Part shown: positions 6,803-12,757 of the stretch, piece after piece
Position numbering within the stretch: the first letter of the stretch is position 1
Layout of the letters: every line of letters begins with the position of its first letter
Source: CADCUY01 sp964242735
Lineage (GTDB): Bacteria; Actinomycetota; Actinomycetes; Actinomycetales; Quadrisphaeraceae
Direction: 5' to 3'
Length of the DNA stretch: 14,894 nucleotides
Assembly (NCBI GenBank): GCA_964242735.1
Contig: CAXTAK010000033.1
Location: 1 to 14,894, forward strand
Position numbers and translations under genes: made by a program
The notes under the pieces: generated by a model
The model's input: the letters and a program-made list of their open reading frames with translations, nothing else
Told to the model about the DNA's origin: nothing
Databases searched by the model: none

Positions 6803-8077
6803 TCAGCGGCGTCGAGGGCCTCCACGGCGGGACTGCGGCACGCGGCGCGCCACCACCGCCCACAGAGCGATGGCCAGGACGGCGTCGCACACGACGCTCG
6901 AGACCACTGCGCCAGCGACCCCGAGGCTCGGGATGAGCACCAGGTTCACCCCCGCGTTGAGCACCGCCACGCCCACCTGCCACGCGCTGCGCACCCCCTG
7001 CTGCCCGGCGCCGGTGAGGGTGTCGGCGGCGAGGTGGTGGGCCACCTTCAGCAGCGGCAGCACCGCGAGCCCGCGCAGCACCCCGACCGAGCCGGTGTAG
7101 GCCCCTCCGAGCAGCACCGGCAGCAGCGGTGCCCCGAGCAGCAGCGCGAGCGAGGCCAGCGCCGCGTACCCCGCGCCCGCCGGCGCGAGGCGCCGCGTGA
7201 GGGCCAGCGCCGCACCCAGGCCGCTCGCTCCCGAGGCGAAGAAGCGCGGGTACGCGGCGGCGAGCAGCGCGCGCAGCGGCACGAACGCCATGTCGACCAC
7301 GCGGTAGGCCGCCGTGTAGAGCCCCGCGGCCCCCTCTCCCGAGATGCGGAACAGCATCGCCTTGTCGATGTCGTTGTAGACCGCCTGCGAGCCGAGCCCG
7401 ATCGAGAACTGCAACCCGTCGCGCCACTGCCGCAGGTGGGTCCGGGGGGCCGGGCGGGCGGAGCCGACGTCCCGGCGCACGACCACCACCAGCGCGGCGG
7501 CGGCGAGCAGGCTCGTCGTGGCGTACACCGGGGCCCAGGTGGCGAGGGTGAACGCCGCCGGCGCGAGCAGCAGCGACAGCGCCCCGCCCAGGCGCAGGGC
7601 GTGGAAGCCGAGCTGGATGCCCGCCGCCCGCCGCATCCGGTCCGTGGCGGTGCAGACGCCGGCGCAGACCTCCGCGAGCAGGTTGCCCACCAGGTCGGCG
7701 GCGGCCAGCGCGGCGATGACGACGAGCGGGACGTCGGCGTCGAGCACCCACGCCGCGAGCAGGGTGACCACGCCCGTGGCGAGCGCCCCGCCGACGCCCG
7801 TGACCCACGCCGCGGTGGCGAACTCCCCCGCGGCGCTGCCCGGGTCGCCGACGACGGATCGGATCATCAGGTGGACGGCGCCGAGGGTCGCGAAGGGCAT
7901 CGCGAGCGCGACGACGGCGAGCACCGCGGAGAACGCGCCGAAGCCCTCGGGTGCCAGCGCCCGCGCGAGGACGACGAAGTACAGGCCCTGCAGCACCGCC
8001 CGCCCGCCGTGCCCGAGCAGCATCGCGCCCACGTCGCTCGCGAAGCGTCCCTGCTCGGACGCCGTCCGCGCGCTCAT
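6803..8077 (-). CDS. Wzx-like polysaccharide flippase (MOP superfamily)
   Basis: A 424-residue integral membrane protein with about 12 hydrophobic segments, the length and shape of lipopolysaccharide/oligosaccharide flippases. The N-terminus (VGAMLLGHGGRAVLQGLYFVVLARALAPEGFGAFSA split over residues 17-52) is the typical start: a first helix followed by LARxLxPxxFGxF. Such proteins move lipid-linked sugar units across the cytoplasmic membrane. Its ATG overlaps the stop of the upstream GT4 gene (ATGA), so the two are translationally coupled. The Arg-rich C-terminal tail (RRVPQSRRGGPRRR) probably faces the cytosol. The product of this cluster is therefore likely an exported, lipid-linked glycan. 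The specific substrate cannot be read from sequence. Confidence 0.88.
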   Translation of the reverse strand: MSARTASEQGRFASDVGAMLLGHGGRAVLQGLYFVVLARALAPEGFGAFSAVLAVVALAMPFATLGAVHLMIRSVVGDPGSAAGEFATAAWVTGVGGALATGVVTLLAAWVLDADVPLVVIAALAAADLVGNLLAEVCAGVCTATDRMRRAAGIQLGFHALRLGGALSLLLAPAAFTLATWAPVYATTSLLAAAALVVVVRRDVGSARPAPRTHLRQWRDGLQFSIGLGSQAVYNDIDKAMLFRISGEGAAGLYTAAYRVVDMAFVPLRALLAAAYPRFFASGASGLGAALALTRRLAPAGAGYAALASLALLLGAPLLPVLLGGAYTGSVGVLRGLAVLPLLKVAHHLAADTLTGAGQQGVRSAWQVGVAVLNAGVNLVLIPSLGVAGAVVSSVVCDAVLAIALWAVVARRVPQSRRGGPRRR

Positions 8078-9186
8078 GCCAGCACCGCGCGCCAGGCGGT
8101 GATCAGCGCGGCGGGGTCGAAGGCCTCGCGCCGGGCCGCTCGCGCCGGCGCCACGCCCTCGGCAGCGTGGTCGGCGTGGTCGCGCACGTGGCGCACCGCC
8201 GCGGCGAGGGCCGCTCCGGACGGCGCGCAGGTGCGTCCCGGCACCAGGTGGGGCACGAGGTGGCGGGTCTGGGTGTTCTCCACCGCGACGACGGGGAGCC
8301 CGGCGGCGGCGGCTTCGAGCAGGGCGTAGCCGAAGGTCTCCGAGGCCGAGGTGTGCACGAGGACGTCGGCGCGGGCGAGCAGCGGGGCGACGTCCGGCAC
8401 GAAGCCGTGGAAGGTGACGCGGCCGCCCAGGCCCCGGTGTGCCGCGTCGCGCTGGAGGGCCGCCAGCAGGGGGCCGTCGCCGGCGACGTCGAGGTGCGCG
8501 TCCTCGTCCAGCCCCTGCAGCGCCGTCACGAGGTCGAGCAGCAGGTGCGGGGCCTTGACGGGCACGAGGCCGCCGAGGGCGAGCAGGCGCACGGCCTCGC
8601 CGGGGCCCCGGGCGGGGCGGGGTGCGGGGCGGGGCGGGGGGAGCGGCTCGGGTGCGACGGGGTTGGCGATGACGACGGTCGTCGCTGCCAGGCCCGGCCC
8701 GAGGGCGTGGGCGACGGCGGGGCTGACCGCGACGACCGCGGCGGCGCGGCGGCGGTAGAGCGGCAGCACCAGCGCGGCGACGATCGCGAAGGAGCGGTCA
8801 CGGGCACGGCGCTCGGTGGTGAGCGAGTGCTCCCAGCCGATCACCCGGTGGCGCACGCCCGCGGTCCACGGCAGGGCGCGCAGCCCGACCCAGATGCCGA
8901 CGAGCACCACGGCGCGTGCGGGCTCGCGCACGGCGCGGCGAGCGGTCAGGAAGGACGCCGCGAGCGCGAGGAGGCGCTGCCACCGGTGGCGGGGGGGCGG
9001 TCCAGGGGTGAGCACGCACAGCTCGACGTCGAGGCCGGCGGCGCGCAGGCGCGCCGCGACGTCGGCAGCGGCGCGTTCCATGCCGCGCAGCGGCTCGACG
9101 GCCGAGACGACGAAGCGGACGGCGGTGGGCCCGGACGCCCGGGCGGGGTCACGCACGACCGGGTCGGACACGGGTGCGTCAGACAC
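8074..9186 (-). CDS. GT4-family glycosyltransferase
   Basis: A 370-residue GT-B fold enzyme. The N-terminal domain begins at about residue 24 (RFVVSAVEPLRGMERAAADVAARL) and contains the ER-type acceptor loop. VSPAVAHAL at 154-162 and VIANPV at 172-177 precede a Pro/Arg-rich linker (179-196). The C-terminal donor domain follows with GGLVPVKAPHLLL (K211), VAGDGPLL and FHGFVPDVAPLL. The donor-binding EX7E motif is intact as ETFGYALLE (E283, E291). Donor and acceptor sugars are unknown; retaining transfer from an NDP-sugar is typical. GTG start: it overlaps the stop of the preceding GT4 gene by eight bases and its own stop overlaps the flippase start. The first 20 residues are Pro/Asp-rich and unconserved-looking, so a slightly later start is possible. 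Confidence 0.9.
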   Translation of the reverse strand: MSDAPVSDPVVRDPARASGPTAVRFVVSAVEPLRGMERAAADVAARLRAAGLDVELCVLTPGPPPRHRWQRLLALAASFLTARRAVREPARAVVLVGIWVGLRALPWTAGVRHRVIGWEHSLTTERRARDRSFAIVAALVLPLYRRRAAAVVAVSPAVAHALGPGLAATTVVIANPVAPEPLPPPRPAPRPARGPGEAVRLLALGGLVPVKAPHLLLDLVTALQGLDEDAHLDVAGDGPLLAALQRDAAHRGLGGRVTFHGFVPDVAPLLARADVLVHTSASETFGYALLEAAAAGLPVVAVENTQTRHLVPHLVPGRTCAPSGAALAAAVRHVRDHADHAAEGVAPARAARREAFDPAALITAWRAVLA

Positions 9187-10070
9187 GGGGGGCCGACGCG
9201 CCGACGAGCCCCAGCACCACGGCGGCGCCGCGCGCGGCGACGGCGGTCAACGAGGCGTGCTGCCGGGTCCACGCGGCGGTGCGGGCGCGGTCGGCGTCGT
9301 GGCGCGGTGCACGCAGGACCTCGACCATCGCGGCGGACACGGCGTCGACGTCCCACGCCACCGCCCACCCCAGACGACCCTCGCGCACGAGGTCGGCGCA
9401 GGGGCCGGGGCCGGCGTAGATGACGGGGGCCCCGCAGCCGGTGGCGGCGAACACCTTCGTGGCGTGGGCGAACTCGTAGGAGCTGCCCGGGCGCACCGAG
9501 GCCAGGCCGGCGGAGGCAGCGCGGAGCAGCTCCGCGACGTCCTCACCCGGCACCTGACCGCGGAACTCGACCCACCCCGGGACGAGCGCGTCGGCCCGGC
9601 GCTGCATCGCGTCGCGGTCGGCGCCGTCGCCGAGCATCACCAGGCGCGCGTCGGGCACCTCGGCGGAGGCCTTGGCGAAGGCGTCGACGAAGACGCCGGC
9701 GCCGTGCACCTCCGACATGGTGCCGGCGTAGACCAGCAGCCCCCGCGCTGCACCGGCGGGCTGGTCGCTACCGGCGGGCTGGTCGNNNNNNNNNNNNNNN
9801 NNNNNNNNNNNNNNNNNNNNNNNNNNNNNNNNNNNNNNNNNNNNNNNNNNNNNNNNNNNNNNNNNNNNNNNNNNNNNNNNNNNNNCGCTCGGTGGTCGGA
9901 CGCCCGGTGGTCGGACGCCCGGTGGCGTCGCCGGCAGGGCGTGTGGTGAGCACCACGACCGCAGCGCCGCCGCTCTGCAGAGCCGCGACCAGCGCGCGGA
10001 GGCGGAACGGGGCGGCTCCGGAATCTGGGGGGTAGGTGCGGGTGGCCAGGACCACTCGCGGCGCGGGCAC
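9179..10070 (-). CDS. GT4-like glycosyltransferase, interrupted by assembly gap
   Basis: First gene of the glycan operon. The N-terminus (VVLATRTYPPDSGAAPFRLR, residues 5-24) is the usual beginning of a GT-B transferase. Past the gap, LLVYAGTMSEVHGAG, ARLVMLGDGADRD and ATKVFAATGCGAPVIYAG form the C-terminal nucleotide-sugar domain. The canonical EX7E pair is not evident; the YEFAHATKVF form resembles transferases with a degenerate motif. With the 100 N removed the two halves join in one frame, so the true gap length is a multiple of three. About 60 codons precede the gap, far short of a complete N-terminal domain, so I infer roughly 120-150 codons are missing. GTG start is supported by TAGTGT six bases upstream. 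The stop overlaps the next gene by eight bases. Confidence 0.75.
9752..9785. repeat. 18-bp-period tandem repeat at left gap edge
   Basis: ACCGGCGGGCTGGTCG occurs at 9752-9767 and 9770-9785, separated by two bases, and the second copy touches the N run. On the minus strand it reads as a six-residue repeat DQPAG(S/A) in the glycosyltransferase frame. Confidence 0.85.
9786..9885. other. Assembly gap 1 (100 N)
   Basis: Exactly 100 N, the usual placeholder for a gap of unknown size. It falls inside the first GT4 gene and is flanked by two different tandem repeats, which may be why assembly stopped here. Confidence 0.97.
9891..9925. repeat. 15-bp tandem repeat at right gap edge
   Basis: GGTGGTCGGACGCCC is present twice in tandem (9891-9905, 9906-9920) with a partial third copy (GGTGG). 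On the minus strand it encodes GRPTT twice, in frame with the N-terminal half of the glycosyltransferase. Confidence 0.85.
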
Positions 10071-10076
10071 CAGTCG

Positions 10077-10082
10077 ACACTA
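10077..10082 (-). promoter_or_regulatory. -10 element of the glycan operon, probably leaderless
   Basis: On the minus strand TAGTGT fits TANNNT and is followed by CGACTG and then the GTG at 10070. No Shine-Dalgarno sequence is present. This is the likely main promoter for the five-gene minus-strand operon; no clear -35 box is seen. Confidence 0.55.
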
Positions 10083-10116
10083 GGTCGAGCGGTCGCGGTG
10101 GCGGGGCGACTTGACG

Positions 10117-10155
10117 TCGTCCACAGGACGGCGCCCACCTGCGTCTGTCCACAGG
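10117..10155. repeat. Two DnaA-box-like sequences (GTCCACAGG repeated)
   Basis: GTCCACAGG occurs at 10119-10127 and again at 10147-10155, 28 bases apart. The nonamers TCGTCCACA (10117-10125) and CTGTCCACA (10145-10153) each differ by one base from TTGTCCACA, the DnaA box form of high-GC actinobacteria. They lie between the divergent GT4 and DUF222 genes. Two boxes do not make an origin; function unknown. Confidence 0.4.
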
Positions 10156-10203
10156 GTGGTGCTGGAGGGGCTGCGGTCCCGCCTGCGAGCACTGTCGTTC
10201 AGG

Positions 10204-10219
10204 TCGAACGCTTGTTCTA
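10204..10219. promoter_or_regulatory. SOS box (LexA operator) of the DUF222/HNH gene
   Basis: TCGAACGCTTGTTCTA matches the actinobacterial LexA site TCGAAC-N4-GTTCGA at 11 of 12 defined positions. It sits 17 bases before the likely GTG start at 10237, overlapping the promoter zone. Several 13E12/DUF222 genes of mycobacteria are known LexA targets, so both the sequence and the gene family support this call. Confidence 0.75.
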
Positions 10220-10236
10220 CGAACATCGGCGAAGGG

Positions 10237-11208
10237 GTGTCCTGTGGGTGGGTCGGGGTCGGGGCCCGAGGCCCGAGGCCCGAGGCATCGGTCGGGTCGG
10301 CCGACGAGTGCGCCCGCGCCCTGGTGGAGTCGATCGCGGTGGCCGCTGCGCAGATGGCGTCGCTGCGGGCGCAGCAGCTGCGCGAGGTGGCAGCGCTCAC
10401 GGCGCGCATGGCGACCCTCATCGAGCCGCCGGAGATGCCGGAGCAGATGCCATCGACCAGCGAGGTGTGCGGCGTCGACGCCGCGGCCGCGGAGCTGTCG
10501 GCGCGGCTGAGGATCCACCTGAACAGCGCCTACCGGTTGGTCGACCTCGCACTGGCCCTCACGACCCGGTCGCCAGGGACCTTCGAGGCCCTGGCGCAGG
10601 GGCGGATCGACGAGGCGAAGGCGAAGGCCGTGGTCGCGGCGACGGAGCTGCTCAGCGACGCGGGTGCCGTCGTCGTCGAGGAGGCTGTCGCGGCCACCAT
10701 CGAGTCGTCGACCGTCGCCGGGCTGAAGGCCCAGCTGGCGCACGAGGTGCACGACCTCGACCCCGCTGCCGTCGACCGTCGGGCGCGCAGGGCGACCGCT
10801 GATCGCCACCTGCGGTTCACCGCCCTCGCGAACGGCATGGCCGAGCTGTCCCTGGTGGGGCCCGCCACGGTGCTGCGTCCGCTCTACGACAAGGCCGATG
10901 CCCTCGCCCGTGACCGGAGCCGACTCCGGGGGCGCATCGATCCGCTGGCGGGCGTGGTGCACGGCGATGGGGTCCCGCTGGGCCCCGACGGCCAGCCTCT
11001 GGACCGGCGGGGGGTGGATGCGCGCCGCTCCGACGCCTCGACGGACCTGCTGGCGCAGCCGCTCGCCACCGCCCCCGGCGTCGGGCAGAGCACGGGTGCG
11101 CACATCACGGTCGCCTTCACCAGTGCCCTGGGGGAGTGCCCTGGGGGTCGACGGCGCAGCAGCTCAGTTGAGCGGCTACGGGGCGATCTCGCCGGTCTTC
11201 GCCGCTGA
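10237..11208 (+). CDS. DUF222 domain, N-terminal part of the disrupted gene
   Basis: This is the part readable without correction. After a variable, repeat-containing N-terminus, helices run from ADECARALVESIAVAAAQM through VAALTARMATLI. The DUF222 core follows: ELSARLRIHLNSAYRLVDLA, then IDEAKAKAVVAATELL, LKAQLAHEVHDLDPAAVDRR and HLRFTALANGMAELS. These are the typical conserved segments of 13E12 proteins. Real homology ends near 11134; the last 20 or so residues to the stop at 11206-11208 are out-of-frame reading caused by the duplication. The correct continuation (GVDGAAAQLSGYGAISP) lies in the +1-shifted frame from 11148 to 11581. Confidence 0.8.
   Translation: MSCGWVGVGARGPRPEASVGSADECARALVESIAVAAAQMASLRAQQLREVAALTARMATLIEPPEMPEQMPSTSEVCGVDAAAAELSARLRIHLNSAYRLVDLALALTTRSPGTFEALAQGRIDEAKAKAVVAATELLSDAGAVVVEEAVAATIESSTVAGLKAQLAHEVHDLDPAAVDRRARRATADRHLRFTALANGMAELSLVGPATVLRPLYDKADALARDRSRLRGRIDPLAGVVHGDGVPLGPDGQPLDRRGVDARRSDASTDLLAQPLATAPGVGQSTGAHITVAFTSALGECPGGRRRSSSVERLRGDLAGLRR
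10265..10285. repeat. Three tandem copies of a 7-bp unit
   Basis: CCCGAGG is repeated three times without interruption (10265-10271, 10272-10278, 10279-10285) just after the likely start of the DUF222 gene. The unit is not a multiple of three, so gain or loss of one copy would shift the reading frame at the N-terminus. Confidence 0.85.
11122..11147. repeat. 13-bp tandem duplication causing a frameshift
   Basis: AGTGCCCTGGGGG occurs twice, back to back (11122-11134, 11135-11147). With one copy removed, the DUF222 frame runs on as TSALGVDGAAAQLSGYGAIS, which matches family expectations. With two copies it ends at 11208. Confidence 0.9.
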
Positions 11209-11553
11209 GCTGCTGCAGGACCACCGCTTCCGTCGGGTGCTGACCGACCCCGTCAGCGGCCACTTGGTGGCAGCCGATGGGCACACCTGTCCGACGGGCA
11301 CGCTGCCGCGCTACCAGCAGCACACACCTGGCAGCCAGACGACGGTCAACAGGGCGGTGCAACCCCCACCCGAGAGGTCGACACCGTTGACCCAGCTGCC
11401 CGACCCGGGGCTGCCGCAAGGACCCGTGCGATCCGGGAGCGGCCGACCGATCGCTGCACCGGCACCCCCTGGGCCCGTCGGGCCGTCCGCACCGCCCGAG
11501 CAGCACGGGGACGGCTCCGACCAGCGGACCCGTGGTGCGCATCGTCGCTTCGG

Positions 11554-11709
11554 TGCAGACCCGGACCTCGCCCACGCCACGNNNNNNNNNNNNNNNNNNN
11601 NNNNNNNNNNNNNNNNNNNNNNNNNNNNNNNNNNNNNNNNNNNNNNNNNNNNNNNNNNNNNNNNNNNNNNNNNNNNNNNNNTGCAGACCCGGACCTCGCC
11701 CACGCCACG
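11554..11709. repeat. Identical 28-bp sequence on both sides of gap 2
   Basis: Bases 11554-11581 and 11682-11709 are identical over 28 bases (both begin TGCAGACCCGG and end CGCCACG) and each abuts the N run. They are probably overlapping contig ends rather than a genuine repeat, because merging them restores the reading frame. Confidence 0.9.
11582..11681. other. Assembly gap 2 (100 N), probably spurious
   Basis: Exactly 100 N between identical 28-bp edges. Removing the N run and one edge (128 bases) brings the linker frame into register with the HNH domain, which suggests that no sequence is actually missing. Confidence 0.95.
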
Positions 11710-12402
11710 ACTCCCGCGGCTGGGGGCCGGCCAGGGCACCCACCGCTTCCCCGCGAGGCGGGACTTCCGTTCGATCCTGCTGCCCCCCGACGCAGCGAGC
11801 CCGTGCACCCTTCGAGCGGTCGTCCGGTGACCGCCGCGAGGGGCGGTGAGTACGCCATCCCCGCCGCCGTGAAGCGCTTCGTGCACCTCCGCTCGCCGCG
11901 GTGCACAGCGGTGGGCTGCCGGATGCCGTCGTGGCGCTGTGACACCGACCATCGCGTCCCGTGGCCCGAGGGGCCGACGTGTCCGTGCGACCTCGCACCC
12001 AAGTGCCGGCGCCACCACCTGGCGAAGCACCGCTTCGGCTGGACCGTCACGGAGGTCACCAGCGACCCGGCCGATCCCAGCGAACGATGGACCTCGCCGC
12101 TGGGCTACGAGTACGTCGTCCCCGCCGAGCCCCTGCTGCCCCGGACCACGGCGTGGCGACTCATCGCCGAGCGGGGCCTGCCGCCAGAGGATCCGCCGCC
12201 CGTGCGCCCACAGGAGCTCAGGTACCCGGTCGGGGACAGGGGTGCGCGCTCGGTGGCCGATGCGGACCGATCTTCGGTCGAGGAGACCGGGGTCGAGCGG
12301 CTGCACTCCCGGGGGGCACGACCGCGGGGACGTAGCGCCGCCCTTCTGAGCGGTGTCGAGCAACTGCACCAGCCTCGACCTCCCCCTGAGGTGCCACGCT
12401 GA
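11683..12402 (+). CDS. HNH endonuclease domain, C-terminal part of the disrupted gene
   Basis: This reading frame carries the C-terminal nuclease domain: EYAIPAAVKRFVHLRSPRC, then a CX4C zinc-knuckle half (CTAVGC), CDTDHRVPWPEGPTCPC with the DH of the HNH motif, and CDLAPKCRRHHLAKH with the final histidines. In most relatives the residue before LAP is Asn, the middle letter of HNH; here it is Asp. A WTSPLGYEY segment and a long charged tail follow to the stop at 12400-12402. The fragment has no start of its own and should be read as the end of the DUF222 gene. Whether the Asn-to-Asp change lowers nuclease activity is not known. Confidence 0.8.
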   Translation, partial: ADPDLAHATTPAAGGRPGHPPLPREAGLPFDPAAPRRSEPVHPSSGRPVTAARGGEYAIPAAVKRFVHLRSPRCTAVGCRMPSWRCDTDHRVPWPEGPTCPCDLAPKCRRHHLAKHRFGWTVTEVTSDPADPSERWTSPLGYEYVVPAEPLLPRTTAWRLIAERGLPPEDPPPVRPQELRYPVGDRGARSVADADRSSVEETGVERLHSRGARPRGRSAALLSGVEQLHQPRPPPEVPR

Positions 12403-12595
12403 CCCCGGTGGCCGAGCGACCTCGCGCCGGCGGGCGCCCGGCCCCGATGTCTGAGCGACCCCGGCGCCCGGCCCCTGCGCCCGGCATCAGGTCCAGGGCG
12501 ACATCGGCCTGCCGCAGCGCGGTCAACCCCCCTCCGCTGGCGAGGGTCCTTCCGTCACCTCACCCCCATCACGCGGTCCACTGGAGACGGCAGTG

Positions 12596-12646
12596 GGTCA
12601 CGGAGGCGGTGACGGTTCACAGGGGGCTCAGCACTGCCCCGTGACC
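12596..12646. terminator. Long inverted repeat, possible terminator
   Basis: GGTCACGG (12596-12603) pairs perfectly with CCGTGACC (12639-12646) across a 35-base loop that itself contains GGTGACGG. It lies about 190 bases past the DUF222 stop and could help end that transcript. The long loop makes this weak. Confidence 0.3.
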
Positions 12647-12662
12647 TCCCGCACGCACGCGA

Positions 12663-12688
12663 CCCCCGCCAGCAGGAGCTGACGGGGG
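12663..12688. terminator. Terminator hairpin between convergent genes
   Basis: CCCCCGCCAGC and GCTGACGGGGG form an 11-bp stem with one C/A mismatch and an AGGA loop. It lies 70 bases past the ferritin-like stop on the minus strand and 260 past the DUF222 stop on the plus strand. It can act in both directions and best fits the CWB2-ferritin operon. There is no U-tract. Confidence 0.65.
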
Positions 12689-12757
12689 CCGCAGTGGGGT
12701 GCGGAGGTGGCGAGCGGTGGAGCGCCGATCAGTGCAGGCCCCGCACCGGGCCGCCGG

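Larger units (their letters stand above)
10237..12402 (+). pseudogene. DUF222/HNH (13E12-type) gene, disrupted as assembled
   Basis: One gene, split in this sequence into out-of-frame pieces. A 13-bp tandem duplication (11122-11147) shifts the frame and gap 2 (11582-11681) shifts it again. Dropping one 13-bp copy and merging the identical 28-bp gap edges (a net loss of 141 bases) gives one continuous frame from 10237 to 12402, about 674 codons. The protein has an N-terminal DUF222 domain, a Pro-rich linker of about 130 residues and a C-terminal HNH nuclease domain. 13E12-family proteins are widespread repeat-family genes of actinobacteria, often SOS-linked; their substrate is not established. 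The start is uncertain: GTG 10237 follows the SOS box, while a TTG at 10111 would lie before it. A true pseudogene and an assembly error are both possible; I favour error at the gap and am undecided at the duplication. Confidence 0.75.
12403..12757. other. Intergenic region between convergent genes
   Basis: About 355 bases without a convincing gene. A plus-strand frame at 12408-12644 is low-complexity Pro/Arg and is rejected. The stretch 12411-12486 holds loosely repeated GAGCGACC and GGCGCCCGGCCCC blocks. Two stronger hairpins are listed separately. A short GGCCC/GGGCC hairpin (12737-12752) lies just after the ferritin-like stop. Confidence 0.6.

Noticed and set aside
7034..9949. Long overlapping plus-strand frames opposite the flippase and glycosyltransferases
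   Set aside because: Typical antisense frames of GC-rich coding DNA; composition is Arg/Ala/Gly with no recognisable fold.
10117..10155. Replication origin
   Set aside because: Only two imperfect DnaA boxes, no AT-rich unwinding element and no dnaA, dnaN or plasmid rep gene nearby.
10111..10236. TTG start of the DUF222 gene at 10111
   Set aside because: It would put the SOS box and probable promoter inside the coding region; the added residues show no family similarity that I recognise.
12408..12644. Small plus-strand frame after the HNH domain
   Set aside because: Pro/Arg low-complexity product, mixed third positions and no homology signal; better explained as intergenic sequence.
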